Positions 26,450 to 36,091 of a DNA stretch of 64,000 nt are shown here, in pieces (positions within the stretch are counted from its first letter, which is position 1; the number at the start of each line of letters is the position of its first letter). The DNA comes from CAWBVG01 sp963792175 (GTDB lineage Bacteria > Acidobacteriota > Vicinamibacteria > Vicinamibacterales > CAVVIG01). The stretch is taken from the NCBI GenBank assembly GCA_963792175.1, contig CAWBVG010000041.1:184045-248044 (forward strand). Reading direction: 5' to 3'. A model generated the notes under the pieces. That model was not told the DNA's origin, ran no database searches, and was given only the letters and a program-made list of their open reading frames with translations. The position numbers and the translations under genes were made by a program.

Positions 26450-28928
26450 TTATTCCATACGGAGGACGACCATCGGATCGACCTCGCTCGCCCGCCGGGC
26501 TGGGACGAAGGCGGCGAGCGCGGCCGTGGCGAGCACGATCGCGGCCGCGATACCGAGCAGTCGCGCGTCCCACGCTGCGGCGTCAAGGATGAGGCCCTGC
26601 ATCAGCCGCGCGACCGCCACCGAGGCCGCGAGGCCGATCGCTGCGCCGGCCACGGCAAGCCGGAGACCCTGACCGACCACGAGACCGACGACGCGCGACG
26701 CGTCGGCGCCGAGCGCGAGGCGGACGCCGATCTCATGTGTTCTCGACGACACCGAATAGGACAGCACGCCGTAGACGCCGATGGCGGCGAGCAGCAGCGC
26801 GGCGGCGGCAAATGCCGCGAGCAGGGCGGCATTGAACCGAGGCCTCGCGACGGCGTCGCTGATGCGTTCGTCGAGGGTCAGGACGTCATAGATCGGCAGC
26901 GCCGGATCGACCGACGCCACCGCCGATCGCAGCGCCGGCAGCAGTGCCGTTGACGAACCACGCGCCTTGACGATGACCATCGTGTCCGGATACGCGAACT
27001 GCAGGTAGGACGTGTAGAAATCAGCGCGGTCCGGCCGGTCGGGCTGATCGGCGCCTTCGTATTTGATGTCGCCGGCGACGCCGACGATTTCCACGGCTCG
27101 CGCCGGATCGGAGAACGGCCCGGTGGTGGTGCCGAACCAGACGCGCTTGCCGATCGGGTTTTCCCCGGGCCAGAAGCGGCGCGCGCCCGATTCGTTCACG
27201 ATCGCCACCGGCGGACTGCCGGCGCGGTCCGCGTCCGTGATCGGCCGCCCGGCCAGGATGGGAATGCCCAGCGTCCGGAAGTAGTCAGGCGAAATGTAGT
27301 GCCGGCCGACGCCCGGGGCGTTCGCGGGATCGTTCGGCCGATCCGGAAAGAAGGCGATCGTCCTCGAACATCCGCTGAACGGCACGCATCGGTTGACCGC
27401 GGCTGATTCGACGCCAGGCACGGCTTGAATGCGCGTGAGCAGGCGGCCGACGGTCGCCGGGCCAGCGGCGGGTGGATAGCGCGATCCAGGCGGCCGCACC
27501 CAGAACGTCAGCACGTCGTCGGACACGAAGCCGGCCCGCCGGCTTTGCAGGCGCGCGAAGCTTTCGATCAGCAGGCCGGATGCCGTGAGCAGCAGACACG
27601 CGAGCGCGACTTCGCTGACAACGAGCGTCGAAAGCGTGCGGCTGCCGCGGCCTCCGCCGCGATCGTCCTCCTTGAGCGCCGTCACCAGGTCTGACCGCGA
27701 CGCCGCGAGCGCCGGCACGAGCGCGAACAACAGCGTGGTGCCGAGCGCGACGGCGAGCGCGAACAGCAGCACATCGGGATCGAGCGCCGGGGAGCCTTGC
27801 ATGCCGAGGGCGCCGTAGTTGTTCCGGCCGCTCGCGATGACCGCTGGCGCGGTCCGCGCAAAAATGGCGGCACCCAACCAGGCGAGCAGCGTGCCGACGA
27901 CGCCCGCGATGACCGCCATCAGCAGTCCTTCGGTCAACAGTTGCTGCACGAGCCGGCGCCGCCCGGATCCGATCGCGAGGCGCACCGCGATCTCGCGGCG
28001 GCGGACACGGGCGCCGCGCGAGCAACAGTCCGGCGACGTTGACGCATGCGATCAGCAGCACGCAGGCAGCCGCTGACAGCAGCACGAACGCCGACTGTCG
28101 AACGGTCGGATCGACCCGAGCTTCGCGGAGCGGCACGGCGGTTGCGCCCCACACGATGCCGGGCGTCGATCCATTGCCGACGAACTGCGACCCAATCGCG
28201 CCGAGCTCGGCATCCGCCTGCCGCAGGCTGACGCCGTCCTTCAATCGCGCCACCAGGCTGATGAAGTTCTGCGGTGTCGTCAGGTAGTCGGCGTAATAGA
28301 GTCGCGCCGCCATCGGCGGAGGAATCCAGAGTTCCGCCTTCCCGCTCAGCCCGGCAAATCCGTCCGGCATGATGCCGATGATGGTCAGCGGCACGTCGTT
28401 GACGATCATCGTCCGTCCGAGTGTGGCGGGATCGCCGGCGAAGCGCCGCTTCCACAGCCGCGAGCTGATGAGCGCGACCGGTTGCGCGCCGGCCGCCGAG
28501 CACTCGTCGGCGCTGAAGACGCGACCGGCGATCGGATTCACCCGGAGCGTCTGGAAATAGCCGCGCGAGACGGTCTCGCCGTCGGCGTGCTCCGGATCGC
28601 CCTGACCGCTCAATGTCAGCAGCGGACCGGTGAACGACCCCATGCTCTCGAACGAGGCAGCCACCCGCTCGAGTTCCACGGTGTTCGACATCGACCACCG
28701 CAGGCGCTGCAGCCCGTCACGCGGAGTGACGCTCGTGTTGAACAGGATGACCAGGCGCTCGGGATCGGGGAACGGTGCGGGCCTGAGCAGCAACGCGTAG
28801 ACGACGCTGAACATCGTGGTCGTCGCGCCGATGCCGAGCGCCAGGGTGAGGACCGCCACGACCGCGACGCCCCGCATGCGAGTCATCGCTCTCACGGCGT
28901 AGCGCAGGTCGCGTGCGAAAGTTTCCAT
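26450..28928 (-). CDS. ADOP-type MacB/FtsX-like permease 2 (frameshifted)
   Basis: About 825 residues. METFARDLRYAVRAMTRMRGVAVVAVLTLALGIGATTTMF, the MacB-core motif FSADECSAAGAQPVALIS, LLIACVNVAGLLLAR, and a second half ending PARRASEVDPMVVLRME. One shift near 28007 sits in the first FtsX unit. Only distantly similar to permease 1 although adjacent. First gene of a permease-permease-M20 unit; the ATG at 28928 is 46 bp from the divergent metallophosphoesterase and shares the palindromic promoter GGATGTTAACATCC. Orphan permease, substrate unknown. Confidence 0.85.
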
Positions 28929-28954
28929 GGTGTTACGACGGTTCGGTCGGGGCC

Positions 28955-28968
28955 GGATGTTAACATCC
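28955..28968. promoter_or_regulatory. Palindromic divergent promoter core GGATGTTAACATCC
   Basis: A perfect 14-bp palindrome in the 45-bp gap between divergent genes. On the plus strand TAACAT (28961-28966) ends 7 nt before the ATG at 28974. On the minus strand the same palindrome offers TAACAT 26 nt before 28928. One symmetric element could serve both promoters. Confidence 0.45.
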
Positions 28969-28973
28969 GCGCC

Positions 28974-30205
28974 ATGCGAGCTATCGGTCCATTGTGCCTG
29001 TGCGGCGTGATCGGCGCCGTTGCGGCAGCCCAGCAGCCGCCTCCGGCGTCGCCCCCGCCGCTCGTGCTGGTGCGGCCGATCGATCCGCCAGCGACTCCGC
29101 TTCCGAGCGAAGCGGCATCGGCCGGTGTCACGAGGTTCTCGTTCATCGCGTACGGCGACACGCGCAGCGGCGGCGCGGTCGACGTTCCGGGCGACGGGCA
29201 GATCGTCCAGGTGGAGCACAGCCGCGTCGTCGACAAGATGATCGCGCGCATTCGCGAGAGCGCGTCGACGCCATTCCCGATCCGTTTCGTCCTGCAGTCG
29301 GGCGATGCGGTGCTGCGCGGTCAGAACGGCGCGATGTGGAACGTCAGCTTCTCGCCGATCATCGAGCGGCTCACCCGCGGGGCGAACATTCCATTCTTTT
29401 TCTCAGTCGGCAATCACGACGTGACCACGATGCCGCCGGGCGATCCGGGCCGCGCGCTGGGCCTGCACAACACGCTGACGGCGATGTCGAGACTGATTCC
29501 GCCGGAAGGATCGCCGCGGCGCTTGAGCGGCTATCCGACCTACGCGTTCGGCTACGGCAACACGTTCTTCATCGCGTTCGACTCGAACATCGCCAGCGAC
29601 TCGTTCCAGCTGGCGTGGGTGGCCGATCAGCTCGAGCACCTCGATCGCGCGCGGTTCCGACACGTGATCGCGTTCTTTCATCACCCGGCATTTTTCGGCG
29701 GGGCCGCATGGCGGGGCCTCGGCCGAGTCCGGTGCCCGGCACCGGCAGTGAAGGCGCCGGATCGCGTCGAGCCGCAGACGGTCGCCATGCGGTCCCTCTA
29801 CATGCCGCTGTTCCGGAAGCACCACGTCCGGATGCTGATCGCGGGTCACGATCACCTGTTCGATCATTGGGTCGAGTGGTACTCGGCCGGCGGCGGCGAC
29901 CAATCGGATGGACGGTCTGGTCACGGGCGGCGGCGGCGCGCCGATCTACCGGTACGCGGGCGAACCCGATCTGCGCGCGTATCTCGCAGCCGGCGCGACG
30001 CGAGAACGTACGCGTGGAGCATCTGATGAAGCCCGGGTCGACGCCGGAAGAGAACCCGCATCATTTCGTCGTCGTTCAGGTCGACGGCGATCGGCTGTCG
30101 CTCGAGGTGGTCGGCGCGGGCGCCGGCACCTACACGCCGTATCCGGGCGCGCGTTCGCGAATCGACCTCAGCGAAGTGTCCTCGTCCGCCAATCACCAGC
30201 CGTGA
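28974..30205 (+). CDS. Secreted calcineurin-like metallophosphoesterase (frameshifted)
   Basis: About 410 residues. Signal peptide (GPLCLCGVIGAVAA), then the metallophosphoesterase motifs FSFIAYGDTRSG, VLQSGDAVLRG, FSVGNHDVT, VIAFFHHPAF and LIAGHDHLFDHW, carrying the Asp, Asn and His ligands for two metal ions. Breaks near 29735, 29905 and 29990; the last segment is MKPGSTPEENPHHFVVVQVDGDRLSLEVVGAG. A phosphomonoesterase, phosphodiesterase or phosphatase acting outside the cytoplasm is expected; the substrate is unknown. Divergent from the permease operon and followed by the BNR gene. Confidence 0.83.
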
Positions 30206-30254
30206 ACGCGGACCGAGGTCCGGTCCTCGGTCCACGCTCAACGCTTCGCGGTAG

Positions 30255-30260
30255 TAGAAT
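30255..30260 (+). promoter_or_regulatory. -10 hexamer TAGAAT of the BNR gene (leaderless)
   Basis: TAGAAT ends 6 nt before the ATG at 30267; there is no Shine-Dalgarno. Confidence 0.5.
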
Positions 30261-30266
30261 CCGGCC

Positions 30267-33200
30267 ATGAAGAGATTGCTGCTCGTCATGGCCGGCGTGA
30301 TCGCCGCGGCCTCGTTTCATCCCGCCTTGCCGGCCCGCCTCGCGCGGCTCCAGGCGCAGGCTTCACCGAACGTCATCATCAATCCCAATACGTATCAGGA
30401 TCTGCGCTGGCGCTCGATCGGTCCGCATCGCGGCGGACGATCGACGGCGGCGGTCGGCGTCCGGACGCAGCCCAACGTGTTCTATATGGGCGCCACCGGC
30501 GGCGGCGTCTGGAAGACCGACAACTACGGCATCACCTGGTCGCCGGTGACGGACGGGCAGCTGCCGACCGGGTCGATCGGCGCGATCGACGTGTCGGATT
30601 CAAATCCGGACGTCGTCTACGCGGGCACCGGCAGCGAAGCGATTCGATCGAACGTGATCGTGGGCCGCGGCGTGTTCAAGTCGACCGACGCGGGACGCAC
30701 GTGGCAGCCCGCTGGCCTGGCCGACGTCGGCCAGATCGGCCAGCTCAAAGTCCATCCGAAGAATCCGGACATCGTCTTCGTCGCGGCGATTGGCAACCCG
30801 TTCGGCTGGGGTCCCGAGCGCGGCGTGTATCGGACCAAGGATGGCGGCAAGACCTGGCAGAAGGTGCTGTTCATCAACGATCAGACCGGCGTGGTGTCGG
30901 TCGCCATCAACTGGTCCAATCCCAATGAGATCTACGCCGGCGCCTGGCGCGGGCAGCGTAAGCCCTGGACGATCATCAGCGGCGGCGCGGCGGCGGAAGG
31001 CGGCGTCTACAAATCGACGGACGGCGGCGATCGCTGGACGCGCGTCGGCAACGGATTCCCCGACGATCTGATCGGCAAGGTGTGGGTGGACGTCGCGCAG
31101 TCGAACCCGAAGGTCGTCTACGCGCAGGTGGAGGCGAAAGGCGCGAAGGGCGGGTTGTATCGAAGCGCGGACAGCGGCGCCACGTGGACCAACGTGAACA
31201 GCTCGCAGGCCCTGCGCGCGCGGCCGTTTTACTTCAACAAGGTGTTCGTGAACCCGAAGGACGAAAACGACGTGTGGGTCACCGAACTGGCCCTCCATCA
31301 TTCGACCGACGGCGGAAAGACCTTCGTCAACGTCGCCGAACCGCACGGCGACAACCACATCGTCTGGATCAATCCGGACAACCCGAAGATCATGATCGAG
31401 ACCAACGACGGCGGCGCCAACATCACGCAGGATGGCGCACGCAGCTGGTCGTCGCAGTTCAACCAGCCGACCGCGGAGATGTATCACGTCGACGCCGACG
31501 AGCAGTTCCCGTATCTCGTCTACGGCCCGCAGCAGGACACGGGGAGGAATCTCGGCGTGTGGCAACTGCCGCCGACGTCGTGGGGACCGGACGACCCGCG
31601 CCAACTATGGGTGCCGTTGCCGGGCTGCGAGAGCGGCCAGGTCCGGCCGATTCCATCGGGCAAGATCGTGTACGGCGACTGCAAGGGCGAGTTCGCCCGC
31701 ATGAACATGTCGACCGGCCAGGAGCAGGAATACTGGGTCAACCCGCAGCAGCGCTACGGCAAGAACCCGAAGGAGATGATGTTCCGGTTCGTGCGGCAGT
31801 CGCCGATCGAAATCGACGCGCACAATCCGAACGTCGTCTACCACGGCTCGCAGTTCGTGCACAAAACCGTCGACGGCGGCGTGCACTGGACGAAGTTCAG
31901 TCCCGACGTGACGGCGAATGGACCGGAGGGCCAGGTCACCTCGGGTGAGCCGATCACCCGCGACATGACCGGCGAAGAAGTCTACGCGGCCCTGTACTCG
32001 ATGCGGTCGTCGCGCCTGGAACCGGGCGTGTTCTGGACCGGATCGAACGACGGTCCGGTGTGGGTGACGAGGGACAACGGCAAGACGTGGAAGAACGTCA
32101 CGCCGAGAGACCTGCCGCCGGGCGGCCGCGTCCACACGATCGAGGACTCGCCGCACCGGAAGGGATCCGCTTACGTCTCGGTCTACCGGATGTACCTGAA
32201 CGACTTCAAGCCGTATCTCTACATGACGAACGATTACGGTGCGCATTGGACGCTGCTGACCGACGGCGCCAACGGCATCCCGTCGAATCAGCCGATGCAC
32301 GTCGTGCGCGAGGATCCCGAACAGGAAGGATTGCTGTACGCCGGCACACTCGAGGGCGCGTACGTGTCGTTCGATCAGGGCAAGCACTGGCAATCGCTGC
32401 AGCGGAACCTGCCGGCGACGCCGGTCACGGACATCAAGGTCCATCACGGCGATCTCGTGGTGTCGACGATGGGCCGGTCGTTCTGGATCATGGACAACGT
32501 GTCGCCGCTGCGGCAGCTGGCGGCGAGCGTCACGAAGCCGACGCGGCAGCGGACGACCGATGCCCCCAACGCCGTAGGGGCCGACCAACGTGTCGGCCCA
32601 GGGGCGGACACACGGGTCCGCCCCTACAGTGTTGACGCGGTTCAGGCGTCGAGGCAGACCGGGGCCGCAGGCTCGAGCGTCAAGCCCGCAGCGCCGGGCT
32701 CGCCGGCGACGACAGCGGCGGCTCCGGTGGCGGCGCGCGCGACGATCAAGCCGTTCGACGGATCGAACGCGTTCCTCTTCACGCCGGCGCCGGCGTATCG
32801 CATGCGCTACGCCGCGTCGGGCGGCCGCCCCGATGTGCCGGAGTACCCGCCGGCGGGCGTGCGGATCGACTACTACCTCGCCAGCGCTTCAGGCGAAGTG
32901 AAGCTCGAGATTCTGGACGCGACGGGCGCGACGGTGCGCAGCTACTCCAGCGCCGCGACCACGTCAGCACCGGCGGGACGCGGCGGCGGCCGGCGTGGCG
33001 GCGGGCTGCCATCCGCGTTGCCGACGAAAGTCGGGATGAACCGCTTCGTCTGGGATCTTCGCTACGCCGGCGGACCGCCGTCGAGCGGCGGCGACATGGA
33101 GGGCGGCGGATTTGGCGGTGGCGGGCCGATGGTGCCGCCGGGCACTTACCGAGCGCGCCTCACCGCGGGCGGCGTGACGAAGACCGAGCCGATCGTCGTG

Positions 33201-33557
33201 AAGATCGATCCGCGCGTCGCGAAAGACGGCATCACCGCGGCGGACCTTGCCGAGCAGACGAAACTCGGTCTCAAGGTTCGCGATCAGCTGGCGGAAGCGC
33301 GGCAGCTTTCGACGCGTGTGCGGCAGGCGATCCAGGAGAAACGCGGCGACCAGACCAGGCTCCAGGGGGTGCTGGACCGTCTCGTGACGAAGGCCGGTCC
33401 GTACGAAGATCAGATGTTCATCGATCAGATGTCGAACATCGGCCGCGAGATTGGACAGGCGGATCAGAAGGTCGGCGCCAGCGCGTTCGAACGCTTCAAT
33501 CAGCTGCTGAAAGAGTGGACGGCCATCAAGGCGGATGCCGAAGCCGCACTCCGCTGA
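30267..33557 (+). CDS. Secreted BNR/VPS10-like beta-propeller protein
   Basis: 1096 residues, fully open. A signal peptide is followed by two propeller-like regions made of Asp-box (BNR) repeats such as VWKTDNYGITW, VFKSTDAGRTW, VYRTKDGGKTW, VYKSTDGGDRW, LYRSADSGATW, HHSTDGGKTF and WVTRDNGKTWKNV. A Pro/Thr/Ala linker (residues about 755-830) follows, then an Ig-like or Fn3-like domain (KLEILDATGATVRSYSS) and a helical C-terminus. This is the sortilin-type 'exo-alpha-sialidase' annotation group common in Acidobacteria; sialidase activity is not supported because no catalytic triad was recognised. A palindromic repeat encodes part of the linker (32574-32627). The 3' end overlaps the convergent radical SAM gene by 32 bp. 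Confidence 0.85.
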   Translation: MKRLLLVMAGVIAAASFHPALPARLARLQAQASPNVIINPNTYQDLRWRSIGPHRGGRSTAAVGVRTQPNVFYMGATGGGVWKTDNYGITWSPVTDGQLPTGSIGAIDVSDSNPDVVYAGTGSEAIRSNVIVGRGVFKSTDAGRTWQPAGLADVGQIGQLKVHPKNPDIVFVAAIGNPFGWGPERGVYRTKDGGKTWQKVLFINDQTGVVSVAINWSNPNEIYAGAWRGQRKPWTIISGGAAAEGGVYKSTDGGDRWTRVGNGFPDDLIGKVWVDVAQSNPKVVYAQVEAKGAKGGLYRSADSGATWTNVNSSQALRARPFYFNKVFVNPKDENDVWVTELALHHSTDGGKTFVNVAEPHGDNHIVWINPDNPKIMIETNDGGANITQDGARSWSSQFNQPTAEMYHVDADEQFPYLVYGPQQDTGRNLGVWQLPPTSWGPDDPRQLWVPLPGCESGQVRPIPSGKIVYGDCKGEFARMNMSTGQEQEYWVNPQQRYGKNPKEMMFRFVRQSPIEIDAHNPNVVYHGSQFVHKTVDGGVHWTKFSPDVTANGPEGQVTSGEPITRDMTGEEVYAALYSMRSSRLEPGVFWTGSNDGPVWVTRDNGKTWKNVTPRDLPPGGRVHTIEDSPHRKGSAYVSVYRMYLNDFKPYLYMTNDYGAHWTLLTDGANGIPSNQPMHVVREDPEQEGLLYAGTLEGAYVSFDQGKHWQSLQRNLPATPVTDIKVHHGDLVVSTMGRSFWIMDNVSPLRQLAASVTKPTRQRTTDAPNAVGADQRVGPGADTRVRPYSVDAVQASRQTGAAGSSVKPAAPGSPATTAAAPVAARATIKPFDGSNAFLFTPAPAYRMRYAASGGRPDVPEYPPAGVRIDYYLASASGEVKLEILDATGATVRSYSSAATTSAPAGRGGGRRGGGLPSALPTKVGMNRFVWDLRYAGGPPSSGGDMEGGGFGGGGPMVPPGTYRARLTAGGVTKTEPIVVKIDPRVAKDGITAADLAEQTKLGLKVRDQLAEARQLSTRVRQAIQEKRGDQTRLQGVLDRLVTKAGPYEDQMFIDQMSNIGREIGQADQKVGASAFERFNQLLKEWTAIKADAEAALR
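32574..32627. repeat. GTAGGGGC palindromic element inside the BNR gene
   Basis: GTAGGGG (32574-32580) pairs with CCCCTAC (32621-32627). Inside lie two hairpins, GGCCGAC/GTCGGCC (32579-32598) and GGGGCGGAC/GTCCGCCCC (32601-32624). The reading frame passes through it and yields VGADQRVGPGADTRVRPYS. Confidence 0.8.
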
Positions 33558-34989
33558 ACGAGAGATTCGCGACGCCGTCGGCAGCGACCTCCTTCACGGT
33601 GGCGGGCCGGCCGGTGACTTTCGCAAGGACGGCCTCGAGAAGCGGTGTCATGCGGCTGAGTTGTCGCGCACGAATCACCGTGTTCCAGGCGGCTTCGAAC
33701 TTCTTCCAGCCTGCCGCGTAGAAGAAGTGTTTGGCCTGGTGCTTGGTCGATCCGTGCGCGAATGACGCACGGGCGATTGAGGTCCATCGGTAGAACTCGC
33801 GATACGCCCAGTCGTATCCTTCCTTCAGCCGCTCGGGATGCAATCGGGCGGGTCTGTACACCACATGGCGCGTGTCGTACAGGTCCCAGTTGCTCGTGAC
33901 TATCCGTCCCTCCTGTTGCAGGCGGCGATGGAGTCCCGTGCCGGGGTAGGGCGTCTGGATGTGAAACGTGGACGTCGTGATGCCGTTGGCGATCGCCCAG
34001 TCGACGGTCCGCCGAAACACATCGTCGTCATCGTCGTCCATGCCGAAGACGAAGCTGCCGTTGATCATGATCCCGAGGCTGTGAAGCCTCGAGGTTACCG
34101 CCGAATAATCCCGTCCCAGATTCTGACGTTTGCCGCTGCTGCGGAGATTCTCAGGGCTGAGTGATTCGAAGCCGACGAACAGGCTGCGCAGCCCGGCGGC
34201 CGCGGCCCGCTCGATCAGGTCCCCGCGCAGGATCGAATCCACCGTCGCGGCGCCCTGGAACAGCCGGTTCATGCCTTTCATGCCCTCGAACAGTTCGCGT
34301 GCGAATCGCGGCTCGCCGAGCAGGTGATCGTCGAGAAAGTAGAGGTGGCGTCCCGGAAGACGCGCGATCTCGGCAAGCGCGTCGTCCACGCGCTGCGTGT
34401 AGAACGATCGTCCGCCGGCGAAGAAGGCGTCCTTGTAGCAGAAGTCGCAATGCTGCGGGCATCCGCGCGTGACGACGATGGAGTTGGGAACCAGGTAATT
34501 GCGGCGGGCGATCAGGTCCCGCCGGATCGGCGGGATGCGGTCCAACGTCCGTCCGCTCGTCGACTGGTACCGGCGCAGCGGTCGGCCCGAACGGAAGTCG
34601 GCCAGGAAGCGCGGAAACGTCTGTTCGCCCGGGCCGAGGAAGATCGCATCGGCGTGGGGCGCGGCCTCGTCCGGCAGCGCGGTGACGTGCAGGCCGCCGA
34701 GCGCGACGAACACCCCGCGAGCGCGATAGTGGTCCGCGATGCGGTACGCGCGGTAGGCGTTGGTGATGTACACCTGGATCACGACGAGGTCTGGCGTGTC
34801 GCCGGTGCTGAGTCTCTCGACGTGCTCGTCGACGATGACGGCGTCATCGTCCGGTGAGAGGTACGCGGCCAGGGTCGCGAGTCCGAGCGGCGGGAAGAGC
34901 GAGTATTTGATCGGACGCCAGAACGGACTGGTAGCTTCGGTCAGGGCGGGAAGGACGAACTTGACGCGAAGCGAGCGGCGCCGTTGCAC
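33526..34989 (-). CDS. B12-binding-domain radical SAM enzyme
   Basis: 487 residues, intact. N-terminal cobalamin-binding-like Rossmann domain (SLFPPLGLATLAAYLSP; DLVVIQVYITNAYRAYRIADHYRARG; VALGGLHVTALPDEA). The radical SAM domain has the [4Fe-4S] cluster motif C-x3-C-x2-C in VTRGCPQHCDFCYKDAF. A C-terminal extension follows (ARLHPERLKEGYDWAYREFYRW). The 'DxHxxG' B12 motif is not obvious, so cobalamin may be absent or bound differently. Members methylate or rearrange lipids, hopanoids or natural products; the substrate is unknown. The start is GTG 34989, directly adjacent to the palindrome CTTTACATTGTAAAG, so the transcript should be leaderless. Confidence 0.85.
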   Translation of the reverse strand: MQRRRSLRVKFVLPALTEATSPFWRPIKYSLFPPLGLATLAAYLSPDDDAVIVDEHVERLSTGDTPDLVVIQVYITNAYRAYRIADHYRARGVFVALGGLHVTALPDEAAPHADAIFLGPGEQTFPRFLADFRSGRPLRRYQSTSGRTLDRIPPIRRDLIARRNYLVPNSIVVTRGCPQHCDFCYKDAFFAGGRSFYTQRVDDALAEIARLPGRHLYFLDDHLLGEPRFARELFEGMKGMNRLFQGAATVDSILRGDLIERAAAAGLRSLFVGFESLSPENLRSSGKRQNLGRDYSAVTSRLHSLGIMINGSFVFGMDDDDDDVFRRTVDWAIANGITTSTFHIQTPYPGTGLHRRLQQEGRIVTSNWDLYDTRHVVYRPARLHPERLKEGYDWAYREFYRWTSIARASFAHGSTKHQAKHFFYAAGWKKFEAAWNTVIRARQLSRMTPLLEAVLAKVTGRPATVKEVAADGVANLSFSGVRLRHPP

Positions 34990-35004
34990 CTTTACATTGT
35001 AAAG
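34990..35004 (-). promoter_or_regulatory. Palindromic promoter/operator CTTTACATTGTAAAG
   Basis: A perfect 7-1-7 inverted repeat abutting the GTG start. It contains the minus-strand -10 TACAAT, 6 nt from the start. The TACA/TGTA core resembles operators of BlaI/MecI/CopY-type repressors, so repressed expression is plausible. Confidence 0.55.
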
Positions 35005-35035
35005 TAGTTTGCGACGAAGCCGCTAATTGATCCAA

Positions 35036-36091
35036 CTAGTTCTTCCCCGCCGGGTAGGGTCCCTTCCATTTCCGCCACCAGCTCGCATCGCGCAGGCCCA
35101 GCGCGTCCCACCACTGATCGAGCGCGGCCTTGTCGAGACGCATGACGGCTTCGCGCGTGATGGAGGCGGGCATGGGCACGCGGGCGTCGAGCGCGTCGAT
35201 GACGGCGCCCCGATCGGCAGGCGACACACGCGCGATGAGATGCCAGAGCGTCATCGCATCGCGCGGCGTTGCGCTGGAGAGCACGAGCTGGAGATCGCGC
35301 GCCTTGGCCGCGGCATCGGTGCCGTAGTCCAAATCGTCCAGCGCCGCCTGCAAATCCTTCGCGGCGTCGTCGAACCGTGGCGTCCCTGGACCGACGCGCG
35401 GATCGGTTCGAGCTGACGCTCCGGCGGGCACGAACGATTCGCGGCCGTTGAACTCGAAAGCCACCCATCCCGCGGTGACGCTCAGCACGCCGGTGCCGTC
35501 CTCGTCGACGTGCAGCGTATACACGCAGCCGAGATCGGTCGCGGTCGCCGACGGGGTATCGACGACGAACTGTCCCGGCGGCGCCGTGATGAAGGCGTGC
35601 AGCGTGCCGCGTTCGAGCGCCAGCTTGTGGTGGCCCTCGCGGGTGTCGACGAGCCGGACGCGCGAGTCGGTGTCGACCGTCGCCTGGCCGATGGTGCTGA
35701 CGTCGAGGCGCGCGCGCGAGGCCGCGTCGGTCACGAGCGTTTGCCCGACGCCGAGGCGGCCGGTCCCGGCAAGCGGCGCGGACCCGATGCGCGGCTGCCC
35801 GGTCATGCGCGACACTTCCCACGAGCGTGTACCGCGTGTCGCCTGCCAGGTGAGGCCGATCATCGCGGCGATCGAGGCCGCGGCGGCGAGCGTCGGGACG
35901 AGGAACCGCGCGGAGGTGTAGCGCGACCGTATCTGAGTCACGTCGGGCGCCGGCCCTTCGACAAGCTCAGGGCCGCCTCGAGCGAAGTCGAGGGGCGGCG
36001 CCTTGCTCCGCAAGCGGCCGAGCATCCGCTCGAGCCGTTCGACTTCGGGGTCGGGAGCGCTCGACGGATCCCAGAGGTAATCGTCTTTCAT
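35036..36091 (-). CDS. FecR-domain-like membrane protein, probable anti-sigma partner
   Basis: 351 residues with a cytoplasmic N-terminal part (DDYLWDPSSAPDPEVERLERMLGRL), one membrane helix (FLVPTLAAAASIAAMIGLTW) and a FecR-like beta-sandwich (RVRLVDTREGHHKLALERGTLHAFITAPPGQFVVDTPSATATDLGCVYTLHV). The last segment corresponds to FecR's 'V.TPtG.a.vlGT.f.v'. The ATG at 36091 overlaps the TGA of the ECF sigma gene (ATGA), the classic sigma/anti-sigma arrangement. A palindromic repeat at 35953-35996 encodes GGPELVEGP inside the N-terminal part. Frame intact. Confidence 0.78.
   Translation of the reverse strand: MKDDYLWDPSSAPDPEVERLERMLGRLRSKAPPLDFARGGPELVEGPAPDVTQIRSRYTSARFLVPTLAAAASIAAMIGLTWQATRGTRSWEVSRMTGQPRIGSAPLAGTGRLGVGQTLVTDAASRARLDVSTIGQATVDTDSRVRLVDTREGHHKLALERGTLHAFITAPPGQFVVDTPSATATDLGCVYTLHVDEDGTGVLSVTAGWVAFEFNGRESFVPAGASARTDPRVGPGTPRFDDAAKDLQAALDDLDYGTDAAAKARDLQLVLSSATPRDAMTLWHLIARVSPADRGAVIDALDARVPMPASITREAVMRLDKAALDQWWDALGLRDASWWRKWKGPYPAGKN
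35953..35996. repeat. CCCTTCGACAAGCTCAGGG palindromic element inside the FecR-like gene
   Basis: CCCTTCGACAAGCTCAGGG is followed by the hairpin CCTCGA-gcgaag-TCGAGG. The minus-strand frame reads through it as LDFARGGPELVEGP. This word is a known short palindromic repeat of many soil and aquatic bacterial genomes. Confidence 0.75.

Noticed and set aside
22669..26586. A single 1305-codon frame joining a permease and an M20 hydrolase
   Set aside because: The junction lies at a frameshift in the permease near 24255, and the true permease end and hydrolase start overlap by ATGA. The fusion is an artefact.
24115..26592. An 825-codon plus-strand frame
   Set aside because: Antisense to the permease, Arg/His/Asp-rich and without any motif: a shadow of high GC in the third codon position.
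30267..33557. Sialidase activity of the BNR protein
   Set aside because: Asp boxes are present but I could not identify the Arg triad or the nucleophile.
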